The notes below the pieces were generated by a model. It had not been told where the DNA came from and ran no database searches. It saw only the letters and a list, made by a program, of their open reading frames with translations. From Aquisalibacillus elongatus (GTDB lineage Bacteria; Bacillota; Bacilli; Bacillales; Alkalibacillaceae), in the NCBI RefSeq assembly GCF_003843875.1, contig NZ_RKRF01000008.1, positions 310,001-374,000 of the forward strand: 64,000 nt of DNA, in the 5' to 3' direction. Shown here piece by piece: positions 27,448 through 37,369 of this stretch. Every line of letters starts with the position of its first letter. Position 1 is the first letter of the stretch. The translations under genes were made by a program, and so were the position numbers.

Positions 27448-27456
27448 TGGTATAAT
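27448..27456 (+). promoter_or_regulatory. Probable promoter of the Wzx/Wzy polysaccharide cluster
   Basis: An extended -10 box, TGgTATAAT, lies about 90 bases before the dehydratase start. The -35 region is AT-rich without a clear hexamer. The preceding gene has a terminator, so a promoter is expected here. Confidence 0.5.
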
Positions 27457-27545
27457 TTGAATTGGAATAATTATCGACAAAATATTATAATAAAATACAA
27501 AAAATTAATTAACTGGTGATTTACAAATGGAAGGAGGACGAATGA

Positions 27546-29363
27546 GTGGCGATAAGATATAGGCTTTTAGTACTAATTTTACTAGATTCGTTTATTGTGA
27601 TGACGGCTATTTATCTTAGTTCTTATTTACTATATGATACATTCTTTATTCGAGAAGAAACACTATACCTCTCATCTATTACTCTATTAGTCAGTCATCA
27701 TATTTTCGCAGTTTTTTATGGTCTCTATCAAAAAGCGTGGGAATATGCTAGTATTGGAGAATTACAAGCTATCTTTAACGCCGTAACATTATCCATCTTA
27801 CTAACAGGATTTGCGCAATATTACATATTTGATGGAATGTTACTCAGAGCATTGCTCGTCACGTGGATGCTACATATCTTACTCATAGGTGGTTCAAGAT
27901 TCTCTTGGCGTATCGTTCGAGATCAACTATTCTCGAATCGAAAAAACCAAAAGAGAACATTAATTATCGGTGCTGGCGATGCGGGGAGCATGGTCGCACG
28001 ACAATTATTTAACAATAATGATTCGGAATTAAGACCAGTAGCGTTTATTGACGATGACCCTAAGAAGAAAAACTTACAGCTATATGGAGTTAAGGTAGTT
28101 GGGACATCAGAAATCATCGAGAAGGTGATTGAACGATACAGAATTGAACATGTTATTATTGCTATTCCATCGTTAGAAAAATCAGAACTTAACCAAATCT
28201 TTGATAAATGTTCTAAAACAGAAGCCAAAACACAGATACTACCTAAAATTGAAGACATTATGACAGGTAAAGTTTCTGTGAACCAGTTCAGAGATGTTCA
28301 AGTAGAAGATTTACTAGGTCGCGACCCAATCAGTCTTGATTTACAAACGGTATCAGAATCGATTACAAACCAAACCGTTCTCGTAACAGGAGCAGGCGGC
28401 TCCATAGGCTCTGAAATCTGTAGGCAGATTGCCAAATTCGATCCTGCCAAACTAGTCTTATTAGGTCATGGGGAGAACAGTATCTATCAAATAGATATGG
28501 AACTTAAAAATAGACACGGCGATCAATTTGAAATCATTCCAGTCATTGCTGATGTACAAGACCGCGAACGCATTCATGATGTACTAAATACATACACACC
28601 AGATGTCATTTATCATGCCGCAGCACACAAACACGTTCCACTAATGGAAGTAAACCCTAAAGAAGCAATCAAAAACAATGTCTTTGGGACTATAAATGTA
28701 GCTGACGCAGCAGACGTTATAGGCGTCAAAACATTTGTATTAGTCTCGACAGACAAAGCGGTAAACCCAACTAATATCATGGGTGCAACCAAACGCTTAG
28801 CAGAAATGGTCGTCCAATCTAAAGCAGCTAAAAGCAACACCAAATTCGTAGCTGTTCGATTTGGTAACGTCTTAGGCAGTCGTGGAAGCGTCATTCCATT
28901 ATTTAAGAGACAAATTCAAATGGGTGGCCCTGTCACGGTAACAGACCCTGAAATGACACGCTACTTTATGACAATCCCAGAAGCATCTCGCCTTGTAATC
29001 CAAGCCGGATCATTAGCTAGAGGTGGCGAAATTTTTGTCTTAGATATGGGTGAACCCGTAAAAATTGTCGAATTAGCTGAAAACCTCATCCGATTATCTG
29101 GTTATAAGCTAGAGGAAATCGGCATTGAATTCACGGGAAAAAGACCTGGAGAAAAGATGTACGAAGAATTATTAGGTGAAGACGAGGTCACAAACAAAGA
29201 AATCTTCCCTAAAATCTATATCGGCAAAGCAACTTTTAATAATAACTTAAACCTAGAGTCGGAAATCAACCAACTCATGAGAACGAACGAACAAGAACTA
29301 AAACCAAAAGTTATGAAACTCATAAAAATGGACCGAAATAACATTTATTCTATTTCAAATTAA
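27546..29363 (+). CDS. UDP-GlcNAc 4,6-dehydratase, membrane-anchored (WbpM/PglF/CapD/EpsC type)
   Basis: This 605-residue protein has four N-terminal membrane helices (about 8-130). A CoA-binding-like Rossmann domain follows (TLIIGAGDAGSMVARQL), then the short-chain dehydrogenase domain with NAD-binding VLVTGAGGSIGSEI. The active-site segment is the large-dehydratase form: Thr402-Asp403-Lys404, with Met412-x3-Lys416 in place of Tyr-x3-Lys. Such enzymes make the UDP-4-keto-6-deoxy sugar that leads to bacillosamine or QuiNAc/FucNAc sugars. The start is GTG 27546, eight bases after GAAGGAGG; a nearby ATG at 27542 is out of frame. The matching aminotransferase is probably the gene at 46845, almost 20 kb downstream. 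Confidence 0.9.
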   Translation: MAIRYRLLVLILLDSFIVMTAIYLSSYLLYDTFFIREETLYLSSITLLVSHHIFAVFYGLYQKAWEYASIGELQAIFNAVTLSILLTGFAQYYIFDGMLLRALLVTWMLHILLIGGSRFSWRIVRDQLFSNRKNQKRTLIIGAGDAGSMVARQLFNNNDSELRPVAFIDDDPKKKNLQLYGVKVVGTSEIIEKVIERYRIEHVIIAIPSLEKSELNQIFDKCSKTEAKTQILPKIEDIMTGKVSVNQFRDVQVEDLLGRDPISLDLQTVSESITNQTVLVTGAGGSIGSEICRQIAKFDPAKLVLLGHGENSIYQIDMELKNRHGDQFEIIPVIADVQDRERIHDVLNTYTPDVIYHAAAHKHVPLMEVNPKEAIKNNVFGTINVADAADVIGVKTFVLVSTDKAVNPTNIMGATKRLAEMVVQSKAAKSNTKFVAVRFGNVLGSRGSVIPLFKRQIQMGGPVTVTDPEMTRYFMTIPEASRLVIQAGSLARGGEIFVLDMGEPVKIVELAENLIRLSGYKLEEIGIEFTGKRPGEKMYEELLGEDEVTNKEIFPKIYIGKATFNNNLNLESEINQLMRTNEQELKPKVMKLIKMDRNNIYSISN

Positions 29364-29381
29364 ATAAGGTGGGGAATACGC

Positions 29382-30311
29382 TTGGAGCAAGAAATCAGTC
29401 TTAGAGAAATCATTGAAACATTATGGAAAGGTAAATGGATCATCGTTGGCGCAACAGCTATCGCATTAGTACTTGCTGCATTATATAGTTACGTCATCGC
29501 AAATCCTACATACGAATCAAAAGGAACAGTAATCATTAATAATACAAATATCCCAATTGGATCTCTAACAGAATATGCTAATAACTCAACTTCTAGGGAC
29601 GTAATTGTGGAAAGAATGAAATCACCAGAAGTCTTACAATCTACAATAGAAGAGCTTGAATTAAATAGAAGTGTTTCATCACTACAAGGAAGCCTAAATA
29701 TAATAAAAGCTGAAAACAACGAATCATTAATCAATCTTTCTATAAAGGGTTCTGATCAAGAATTACTAGCTGATATACTTGGAGCCGTCGTTAAAAACAC
29801 CAAGAGTGAAATCAGTACTAATCTCACAGAGTATATTGATTCTTTTAAAGTGATGTACCAAGATAAACTTGAAGCAGAAGAAGAAGCACTAAACGAGTAT
29901 ATGAATGAATATAATGCTTTAGAAGATTCAGAAGGCTTGCCATTATTGGTCCTTTTTCAACAAAACGCCAGTGATTCGCAATATGTCCTAGAAGCCAATG
30001 AAAGCCTTTTGCAGGAATTAAGGGATTTAGAAAAAATCACTCAAGTTGAATATGAACAAATCAACTCAAAAATCAATCAAGCAAATAACAATTATAAACA
30101 GTACTACAACAAATATGATGACGCGATTTCAGCTGAAAATATCGAAATAGTAGAAGAACGAATTGATTTGTTATCAAATCCTTATACCTCATCTAACCCT
30201 ATTTCTCCAAACAAAATGTTGAATATGGCGATTTCATTAGTATTAGGGTTAATGGGTGGAGTGTTCATCGTATTTATTAGAGAGTACTGGAAGCAAAGTA
30301 AGGAGGAATAG
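29382..30311 (+). CDS. Polysaccharide co-polymerase, Wzz/CapA family (chain-length regulator)
   Basis: The protein has 309 residues, with one membrane helix near the N-terminus (about 18-38) and one near the C-terminus (about 278-298). An external region rich in charged helix lies between them (about 150-255, probable coiled coil). The start [20 protein letters not shown] is typical of Wzz-type proteins, and [21 protein letters not shown] before the second helix is the usual proline-rich signature. It sets the length of Wzy-made polymer. The start is TTG with AAGGTGGGG upstream. No CpsD/EpsB-type tyrosine kinase or Wzb/CpsB phosphatase follows, unlike most Gram-positive capsule loci. Confidence 0.87.
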   Translation: MEQEISLREIIETLWKGKWIIVGATAIALVLAALYSYVIANPTYESKGTVIINNTNIPIGSLTEYANNSTSRDVIVERMKSPEVLQSTIEELELNRSVSSLQGSLNIIKAENNESLINLSIKGSDQELLADILGAVVKNTKSEISTNLTEYIDSFKVMYQDKLEAEEEALNEYMNEYNALEDSEGLPLLVLFQQNASDSQYVLEANESLLQELRDLEKITQVEYEQINSKINQANNNYKQYYNKYDDAISAENIEIVEERIDLLSNPYTSSNPISPNKMLNMAISLVLGLMGGVFIVFIREYWKQSKEE

Positions 30312-30313
30312 TC

Positions 30314-31189
30314 ATGACAAAAGTTAAAAAAGCCATCATTCCAGCAGCTGGCCTCGGTACACGATTCCTCCCAGCAACGAAAGCCATGCCGAAAGAAATG
30401 TTACCAATTGTAGATAAACCAACGATTCAATACATAGTTGAAGAAGCCATTGAATCGGGTATTGAAGATATTATTATCGTAACCGGAAAAGGTAAACGTG
30501 CAATCGAAGACCACTTCGATAAAAACTTTGAATTAGAAGAAACATTACAAAGCAAAGGTAAATACAACCTACTAGAAAAAGTTAAACAATCTGAGACTGA
30601 CATACACTATATCCGTCAAAAAGAACCAAAAGGTCTAGGCCACGCAGTTTGGAGTGCACGTAAGTTCATTGGGAACGAACCATTTGCCGTATTATTAGGA
30701 GACGACATCGTCCGTGCTGAAAAACCAGGTCTAAAACAACTCATCCACGAATACGAAAAAACACAAAGGTCGGTTATCGGTGTTCAAACAGTACCTGATG
30801 GTGAAACAGTTCGTTACGGCATTATTGACCCACTAGACCAAGATGGACGTTTATACCGTGTAAATAACTTTGTCGAAAAACCAGCATTAGGTCAAGAACC
30901 TTCTAATCTAGCAATCATGGGCCGTTACGTATTGAACCCAGAGATCATGGACTTCTTAGGTCAACATAAAATAGGAGCAAGTAACGAAATTCAATTAACA
31001 GATGCTATTCAAATGTTGAATGAAAAAGAAGCAGTTTATGCTTATGATTTTGAAGGCGATAGATTTGATGTTGGAGAAAAAATAGGTTTTATAAAAACTA
31101 CTATAAAATTCGCACTGGATGACAAGGAAATAAACGCAGAAGTTGAAGAATTTATAAATAAAATTGTCAATAATACAGTGAAAAATTGA
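30314..31189 (+). CDS. galU: UTP-glucose-1-phosphate uridylyltransferase (copy 1)
   Basis: The 291-residue enzyme makes UDP-glucose from UTP and glucose 1-phosphate. Motifs are [26 protein letters not shown] at the N-terminus (nucleotide site), then [19 protein letters not shown] and [17 protein letters not shown]. It starts two bases after the wzz stop with AAGGAGG in the preceding codons. It is a clear paralogue of the galU at 50667, in the same orientation. The last 180 bases are visibly more AT-rich than the first 700, and the genes after it stay AT-rich, so the gene may straddle a recombination boundary. Confidence 0.95.
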   Translation: MTKVKKAIIPAAGLGTRFLPATKAMPKEMLPIVDKPTIQYIVEEAIESGIEDIIIVTGKGKRAIEDHFDKNFELEETLQSKGKYNLLEKVKQSETDIHYIRQKEPKGLGHAVWSARKFIGNEPFAVLLGDDIVRAEKPGLKQLIHEYEKTQRSVIGVQTVPDGETVRYGIIDPLDQDGRLYRVNNFVEKPALGQEPSNLAIMGRYVLNPEIMDFLGQHKIGASNEIQLTDAIQMLNEKEAVYAYDFEGDRFDVGEKIGFIKTTIKFALDDKEINAEVEEFINKIVNNTVKN

Positions 31190-31198
31190 GGTGTAGTG

Positions 31199-32251
31199 AT
31201 GATAAATTTCGCAATTATAGGTTGTGGCAGAATTGCCAAAAAGCATAAAGAAGCAATTATAAATACTGAGGGCGCAAATTTATATGCTGTCTGTGATTTA
31301 AATGAAGATAAAGCGAAAAAGCTTAGAGAAGATTTATCTGATACAAAAGTATTCACTGACTATAAAGAACTCTTGGAAGATGAATATGTAGATGTGTTCA
31401 ATATCTGTACAGACCATATCCCTCATACTCAGGTAGGGATAGATGCAATGAATGCTGGAAAGCATGTCATGATTGAAAAACCAATTGCTATAAATTTATC
31501 AGACGCGGATAAACTTATAGAAACACAGAAAAAAACTGGCGTCAAAGCTACAGCAGTTCACCAAAATAGATTTAATGATGTAGTACAAAAAACACGAAAA
31601 GCTGTTGAAGAAAATAAATTTGGGGAATTTTCTCATGGTGTAGCTAGTATTCGTTGGAACAGAAATGAACAATATTACGGTCTCAATCAGTGGAGAGGCA
31701 GTGAGGAACAAAAAGATGGTATTCTAATGAATCAATGCATACATAATATCGATCTACTGACTTGGATGATGGGACCTGTAAAAAAAGTGACAGGCATAAC
31801 TAAAACTCGTTTCAGAGATATTGAAATGGAAGATGTTGCAGTAGCAACATTAGAATTCGAAAGTGGAGCTATTGGAACAATCGAAGGTGCGGGAACGATA
31901 CACCCAACTAATTTAGAAGAAACGTTAAATTTATTTGGTGAAAAGGGAACTGTCATGTTAGGCGGGATAGCTGTAAATAAGATAGAAGCTTGGAGATTCA
32001 ATGAAAATTTTCAAGAAGAAGAAATTAGTATGTTAGAAGAGCAAGAAAACCCTACTGATGTATATGGCTTTGGTCATCAACGCATTGTTGAAGATATGGT
32101 TGATTCTATTAATAATGATAGAGAGCCTTATATTACATTAAATGATGGAAAAAACGCACTTGAAATTATATTAGCTATTTATGAATCATCTAAACTAGGC
32201 GGTAAGCCAGTGTATTTAAAAGAGTTTCGTGAAGGGATGATTTTAGAATAA
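31199..32251 (+). CDS. wbpB: UDP-GlcNAcA 3-dehydrogenase, Gfo/Idh/MocA family (WbpB/WlbA type)
   Basis: This 350-residue oxidoreductase has NAD-binding FAIIGCGRIAKKHKEAI at the N-terminus, the EKPIA motif (Lys at about 91-92), and the WlbA-like block RWNRNEQYYGLNQWRGSEEQKDGILMNQCIHNIDLL. WlbA/WbpB oxidises C3 of UDP-GlcNAcA as the second step towards UDP-ManNAc3NAcA. The remaining four enzymes of that path are in the same operon. The start could be ATG 31196 or 31199 (adjacent Met codons); GAGGTGTAGTG lies upstream. It overlaps the next gene by one base. Confidence 0.85.
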   Translation: MINFAIIGCGRIAKKHKEAIINTEGANLYAVCDLNEDKAKKLREDLSDTKVFTDYKELLEDEYVDVFNICTDHIPHTQVGIDAMNAGKHVMIEKPIAINLSDADKLIETQKKTGVKATAVHQNRFNDVVQKTRKAVEENKFGEFSHGVASIRWNRNEQYYGLNQWRGSEEQKDGILMNQCIHNIDLLTWMMGPVKKVTGITKTRFRDIEMEDVAVATLEFESGAIGTIEGAGTIHPTNLEETLNLFGEKGTVMLGGIAVNKIEAWRFNENFQEEEISMLEEQENPTDVYGFGHQRIVEDMVDSINNDREPYITLNDGKNALEIILAIYESSKLGGKPVYLKEFREGMILE

Positions 32252-33594
32252 TGACTATTACAACTGGGCAGAACGTAAACGACAATGCCAAAATATTAAT
32301 AAATAAGCTTAAGAATAAAGAAGCAACTGTAGGAGTGGTGGGTCTTGGTTATGTTGGACTTCCACTAGCAGTAGAAAAAGCAAAAGCAGGTTATCAAGTT
32401 ATTGGGTTTGATGTACAACAAGAACGAGTCAATCAAGTTAATGAAGGTATTAATTATATAGGTGATGTGGTTGATGAAGAACTAGATGAGATTGTAAGGA
32501 ATAATAAAATCAAAGCTACGACTGATTATAGTTTAATTAAAGAGGTAGATGCTGTAGCCATTTGTGTACCAACTCCACTAGATATATATAAACAACCGGA
32601 TACTTCTTATGTCGAAAGTTCGTCGAAAGAAATTGCAAAACACATTGTAGGAGGTACTTTAGTGGTTTTGGAAAGCACCACATACCCAGGTACTACTGAG
32701 GAAGTAGTTAAACCTTTAATTGAGAAAAGTGGATTAGTTTGTGGAGAAACATTTTTCTTAGCTTATTCACCTGAACGTGTTGATCCAGGTAACAAGCAAT
32801 TTAATACTAAAAACACACCAAAAGTAGTTGGTGGAATGACGGATAGTTGTACTCAAGTAGCCGCTACAATGTACGAAAATGTATTAGATAGTGACATCCA
32901 TAAAGTATCAAGCCCTTCAGTAGCAGAAATGGAGAAAATCCTCGAGAATACTTTTAGAAATATAAATATTGGATTAGCAAATGAAATGGCCATTTTGTGT
33001 AACAAAATGGGCATTGACGTCTGGGAGGTCATCGATGCTGCAGCAACTAAACCTTATGGATTTATGCCTTTTTACCCGGGACCAGGTTTAGGTGGTCATT
33101 GTATTCCGATCGATCCGTGGTATTTAACCTGGAAAGCTAGAGAATATAATTACCATACACGTCTCATTGAAACAGCTGGAGAAATTAATAATGAAATGCC
33201 AGATTTTGTAGTAAACAGGTGTATGGAAATCTTAAATATTGAAGGGAAAGCTCTTAATGGGGCCAACATCCTTGTTTTAGGTGTTGCATACAAAAAAGAT
33301 ATAGATGATTATCGAGAATCACCTGTACTCCCAATAATTCAAATCCTTGAGAGCAAAGGTGCTAATTTAACTGTTATTGATCCATATATTGAGGAATATA
33401 AAATAGGTAATGAAATTAGAAAAACTTCTAATATAAAATTAGATGAACTTTTAAACAGTAAGCCAGATTTAACGTTAATTACAACTAATCATACTGTGTT
33501 TGATTATGGGAAAATTGAAAAAGTTTCTTCGGTAATACTTGATACTAGAAATGCTATGAATAATATTAATGACGATAAGTATTTTAAACTATAA
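32251..33594 (+). CDS. wbpA: UDP-N-acetylglucosamine 6-dehydrogenase (WbpA type)
   Basis: This 447-residue member of the UDP-glucose/GDP-mannose dehydrogenase family has NAD-binding VGVVGLGYVGLPLAVEKAKAG, the ESTTYPGTTEE region, and the catalytic Cys284 in GLGGHCIPIDPWYL. It oxidises UDP-GlcNAc at C6 to UDP-GlcNAcA, the first step of the ManNAc3NAcA route. Its N-terminal sequence and length fit WbpA better than UDP-glucose dehydrogenase (TuaD) or WecC. The ATG overlaps the stop of the wbpB-like gene. Confidence 0.87.
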   Translation: MTITTGQNVNDNAKILINKLKNKEATVGVVGLGYVGLPLAVEKAKAGYQVIGFDVQQERVNQVNEGINYIGDVVDEELDEIVRNNKIKATTDYSLIKEVDAVAICVPTPLDIYKQPDTSYVESSSKEIAKHIVGGTLVVLESTTYPGTTEEVVKPLIEKSGLVCGETFFLAYSPERVDPGNKQFNTKNTPKVVGGMTDSCTQVAATMYENVLDSDIHKVSSPSVAEMEKILENTFRNINIGLANEMAILCNKMGIDVWEVIDAAATKPYGFMPFYPGPGLGGHCIPIDPWYLTWKAREYNYHTRLIETAGEINNEMPDFVVNRCMEILNIEGKALNGANILVLGVAYKKDIDDYRESPVLPIIQILESKGANLTVIDPYIEEYKIGNEIRKTSNIKLDELLNSKPDLTLITTNHTVFDYGKIEKVSSVILDTRNAMNNINDDKYFKL

Positions 33595-33613
33595 ATTAAA
33601 GAGGTTAGATAAC

Positions 33614-34861
33614 ATGAAGATCGGTATTATTGGTTCTTATGGTGGCGGAAGTATTGGTGACGAAGCAATATTAAATGGGTTAATAAATTCACTTAATGAT
33701 TTAGGTGATTCAGTTAAAGAGGTTGTTATATATACTACTAATATAGATAACACAAAATATGCGTTAAATTTAGATGGTGTAAAGTTTGATATAGTATACA
33801 AAGGCAATATTAGTAAAAAAAAGTCTTTAAACACTAATGAGAATAAATCTTTAGTCAAAAGTTATCATCCTAGAAGCTTAGTAAACAATTTGAAGAAAAG
33901 AAATCCAATTTTTTATCACTCAGTTGAAAGTTATATGAGGCAATTAACAAGAAAACCCATCTATGGATTTAACTTAGATAAGGACTTAGACTATTTAATA
34001 GTTGGTGGGGGGAATGTTCTAATGGACTTCTACCCAAAGTGGCCATTCGTGTTAAGACATATTGTCAAAGAAGCTAGGAAGAAAGATATTAAAGTATATT
34101 TTTGTGGGGTAGGGGCTGGACCTATAAATACTAGTGTTGGGAAGAAAGTAATAAAATCTATTTTAAAAGATTATTATGTAAGTACAAGAGATATAGAAAG
34201 TAAATACATATTAGATAATTTAAATGAAGGTTCAAAATGCGTAAAGGTAAATACAGATCTTGCATTTGGCCTGGAAAGAAAATTGAAAACGAAAAGTAAT
34301 GGTATTGGTGTTTCAGTGATACCTTTTCATGCAGATTATTATTGGCCAAATAATGATAGTAGTTATTACAAAATATATTGTGAGAATATGTCAAAAATAT
34401 TAGATAATTTGATTATGAAAACAAGTATACCAATCACGTTTTTTGCTACAAATTACCCTTCTGATATCAAAGTTGCTAAACATATTTATAATAATATGTC
34501 CAATAAAGGTTCGGTTGAAATACTAGATAAAAGGCTAACGGTACATGAAATATTAGAGTTTTGCGCTTCTAAGAAACTCATACTAGGCACTCGATTACAT
34601 TCATTAATTTTATCAAGTTGTGCACGAACAAATTTTTATGGAATTAATTATCAGCCAAAAGTTAATTACTTTTTGAAAAGGATAGGAAAATGTGATGACT
34701 ATATAAATATTAATGATTTACTTAAAGATTTAAGTGATATAGAAATTGGTACTATTACAGACAAAATAATTCTACAATTAAAAGCAGAATTAAATGAAGA
34801 ATTTCTGGACGATGAAAAAGAAAAGATACAAAAAGAACTCTCTTTTATATTAAATAAATAA
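33614..34861 (+). CDS. Polysaccharide pyruvyl transferase family protein
   Basis: This 415-residue protein starts IGIIGSYGGGSIGDEAILNGLI, the nucleotide-like loop of the CsaB/WcaK pyruvyltransferase family. GGGNVLMDFY, FCGVGAGPINT and the C-terminal LGTRLHSLILSSCA also fit. These enzymes add a pyruvate ketal from phosphoenolpyruvate to a sugar. CsaB pyruvylates the secondary wall polymer that holds SLH-domain proteins, so pyruvylation of this polymer is plausible. I start at ATG 33614 (AGAGGTTAG upstream) and not at 33569, which overlaps the wbpA gene. Members of this family are sometimes not pyruvyltransferases, so the reaction is inferred. Confidence 0.8.
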   Translation: MKIGIIGSYGGGSIGDEAILNGLINSLNDLGDSVKEVVIYTTNIDNTKYALNLDGVKFDIVYKGNISKKKSLNTNENKSLVKSYHPRSLVNNLKKRNPIFYHSVESYMRQLTRKPIYGFNLDKDLDYLIVGGGNVLMDFYPKWPFVLRHIVKEARKKDIKVYFCGVGAGPINTSVGKKVIKSILKDYYVSTRDIESKYILDNLNEGSKCVKVNTDLAFGLERKLKTKSNGIGVSVIPFHADYYWPNNDSSYYKIYCENMSKILDNLIMKTSIPITFFATNYPSDIKVAKHIYNNMSNKGSVEILDKRLTVHEILEFCASKKLILGTRLHSLILSSCARTNFYGINYQPKVNYFLKRIGKCDDYININDLLKDLSDIEIGTITDKIILQLKAELNEEFLDDEKEKIQKELSFILNK

Positions 34862-34875
34862 ATGGAGCTTTAACA

Positions 34876-36195
34876 GTGAATAGAAGTTTTTTTTCAAATA
34901 GTATAATGACATTATCTAGACAAATCGTAAATATGGGGATAAGTTTCGTATTGATTTTGATAATTGCAAGAATCCTTGGCCCTGAGGGGCAAGGTATGTA
35001 TTCTTTAGTCATACTACTACCCAATTTACTTGTCACATTCTTAAATCTTGGGATTGGTGTTTCAGGAGTATATTTTATAGGGAAGCAGAAATATAGTACA
35101 GAAGAGATAATTAAAACTAATGTTACACTTGCAAAATGGTTAAGCTTATTCTCAATTATTATTGGCATTACTATTATTACCTTCTTTAGTGAAGTGTTTT
35201 TTGAAGGCATAGGTAATAGTCAGCTATATTTAATTTTAAGTATCATTCCATTAATGTTTATTAATCAATTTTTACAAACAGTTTTTCAAGGAAAGCAAGA
35301 TTTCAAAGCTTTTAACTCTATATTATTATTTGGAGAGATTATAAATCTAGTATTTGTAATAATATTAGTTTGGATATTATCTATAGGATTAACAGGAGCA
35401 ATAATAGCCTTTGCGACAGGACATATTACGAGATCTTTATTGATCATTTATTTAGTTAAAAGTGTTTATAATTATAGATTAAGTAATGTAAAAATGTCAT
35501 TTAGCTACTTGAAAGAATCATTAAAATTTGGCTTAAAAACACACATGAGCAACATTCTTGCATTCATCAATTATCGAGTGGATTTATTAATAATTTCATA
35601 TTTTTTGGGACCTGCTGCAGTTGGCATATATGTGATATCCGTAAATGTGGTTGAGCGATTGTGGGTTGTACCAAAATCAGTCTCGACAGTTTTACTACCC
35701 AAAATATCAAATACTAGTTCCATTGGCAAAAAAAATTTAGTTACTTCTACTGTTAGTAGAATAATATTATTTGTATCAGTACTAATGGCGTTAGTTATGT
35801 ACTTGATCTCAGATATTGCTATTAATATATTATTCGGAGAAAGTTATGAACAAAGTTCAATATTATTGAAAATATTATTAGTAGGTATAATAAGTGGAGC
35901 TCCTGCTAAAATAATTGCAAATGATTTTGCAGGTAGAGGCAAACCGGAGTTAAATTTATATATTTCTATATTTACAGTATTATCTAACATATTATTAAAT
36001 ATCTTATTAATTCCAACTTATGGTCTTATTGGTGCTGCTGTAGCTACTTCTATTACTTACAGCATAAATTGGTTAGTGAAAATTGTAATTTTTAATAGAA
36101 TTTCTAAGTTACCACTTAAAGAATTATTGCTCTTGAAAAAGTCAGATATCTTTCTTTTAATAAATTTCTTAAAAAGAGTAAGAAAGGTGAAGTAA
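34876..36195 (+). CDS. Polysaccharide flippase (Wzx, MATE/MOP superfamily)
   Basis: This 439-residue protein has about 12 hydrophobic segments. The N-terminal pattern NMGISFVLILIIARILGPEGQGMYSLVILLPNL is typical of the oligosaccharide flippase family. ISYFLGPAAVGIYVISVNVVERLWVVPKS and YGLIGAAVATSITYSINWLVK also fit. It would move the undecaprenyl-linked repeat unit outward for polymerisation by the Wzy protein two genes on. The start is GTG 34876 with GGAGC upstream. Its stop is adjacent to the next start. Confidence 0.88.
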   Translation: MNRSFFSNSIMTLSRQIVNMGISFVLILIIARILGPEGQGMYSLVILLPNLLVTFLNLGIGVSGVYFIGKQKYSTEEIIKTNVTLAKWLSLFSIIIGITIITFFSEVFFEGIGNSQLYLILSIIPLMFINQFLQTVFQGKQDFKAFNSILLFGEIINLVFVIILVWILSIGLTGAIIAFATGHITRSLLIIYLVKSVYNYRLSNVKMSFSYLKESLKFGLKTHMSNILAFINYRVDLLIISYFLGPAAVGIYVISVNVVERLWVVPKSVSTVLLPKISNTSSIGKKNLVTSTVSRIILFVSVLMALVMYLISDIAINILFGESYEQSSILLKILLVGIISGAPAKIIANDFAGRGKPELNLYISIFTVLSNILLNILLIPTYGLIGAAVATSITYSINWLVKIVIFNRISKLPLKELLLLKKSDIFLLINFLKRVRKVK

Positions 36196-37365
36196 ATGCA
36201 TGTATTCGTAATCCCATCATGGTATCCAACCAAGGAGAATCCAATTCGTGGCGTGTTTTTCAAGGAACAGTCACATGCGTTACAAAAAGAAGGTGTTGAA
36301 GTTACTGTACTTCACTCTGATTTGTTCAGCATAAAAAAAATTAGAAATAAATCATTACATAAAGGTACAAATAAAATTATTTATAATGATGAAGATGGCT
36401 TACCCACTTACCGTTATGATAGTTTTAATTTCTTACCTAGAATTCCATATTTTCAATTAATTAAACACTCAAAACAAATAAGGAAAGCTTATGATGAAGC
36501 GGTAAAAAAACATGGTAAACCTGATGTCATCCATGCTCACTCTTGTATTTGGGGTGGAATAGTAGCATCGAAAATTGCAGAAAAGGAAAATATTCCTTTA
36601 GTAATTACGGAGCATTCCACAGCTTTCTCGAGAGGTTTAATAAGAAAATATCAAAAGCCAATGATTAAATCTGCCCTTAATAAAGCTAAAGAAATAATAG
36701 CAGTGGGACCTGGTTTAAAAAAAGAATTATCACATTATATAGATGAAAATAAAATCAAAATAATTCCTAACATCGTTAATACCGAATTGTTTAAACCCAA
36801 TACTACGCCTAATAAAGAAAAAGAGTATTTCACGTTTTTCTCTGTGGGGTTACTTACACACAAAAAAGGAATGGATTTATTAATTATAGCTTTTGCAAAT
36901 GCTTTTGATGAAAAGGAAAATGTAAGACTAAGGATCGGAGGAGATGGAGAAGAACTTAATAATTTAAAAAACTTAGCAAAACAATTAAAAGTTGATCACA
37001 AAATAAGCTTCTTGGGCAGACTTGATAGAAATCAAGTTGTTGATGAAATGCAAAACTGTGATGTGTTCGCACTGGCTAGTCGTCATGAAACCTTTGGTGT
37101 TGTGTACATTGAAGCCTTGGCTTGTGGAAAGCCAATACTTGCAACGAAAAGTGGAGGTCCTGACTTTATTGTTAATGAAGAAAACGGCCTGTTATCAAAC
37201 GTAGGAGATATTAATGAATTAGAGGGACATTTCAAGAGAATGTATTCAAATTATCCATATTATAGTTCAGATAAAATAAGAGAAAATTGCATTAATAATT
37301 ACAGTGGACATGTTGTGGCGAAAAATATTCTTGCGATATATAGTAGTATAGGAAAGGTTAATTAA
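36196..37365 (+). CDS. Glycosyltransferase, GT4 family
   Basis: The 389-residue GT-B enzyme starts HVFVIPSWYPTKENPIRGVFFKEQ and contains DVIHAHSCIWGGIVA and ITEHSTAFSRGLI. The donor domain shows FFSVGLLTHKKGMDLLIIAF, GRLDRNQVVDEM and SRHETFGVVYIEALACGKPILATKSGGPDFIV. It probably adds one sugar of the repeat unit. The ATG follows GGTGAAGTAA and sits directly behind the flippase stop. Confidence 0.88.
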   Translation: MHVFVIPSWYPTKENPIRGVFFKEQSHALQKEGVEVTVLHSDLFSIKKIRNKSLHKGTNKIIYNDEDGLPTYRYDSFNFLPRIPYFQLIKHSKQIRKAYDEAVKKHGKPDVIHAHSCIWGGIVASKIAEKENIPLVITEHSTAFSRGLIRKYQKPMIKSALNKAKEIIAVGPGLKKELSHYIDENKIKIIPNIVNTELFKPNTTPNKEKEYFTFFSVGLLTHKKGMDLLIIAFANAFDEKENVRLRIGGDGEELNNLKNLAKQLKVDHKISFLGRLDRNQVVDEMQNCDVFALASRHETFGVVYIEALACGKPILATKSGGPDFIVNEENGLLSNVGDINELEGHFKRMYSNYPYYSSDKIRENCINNYSGHVVAKNILAIYSSIGKVN

Positions 37366-37369
37366 CTAT

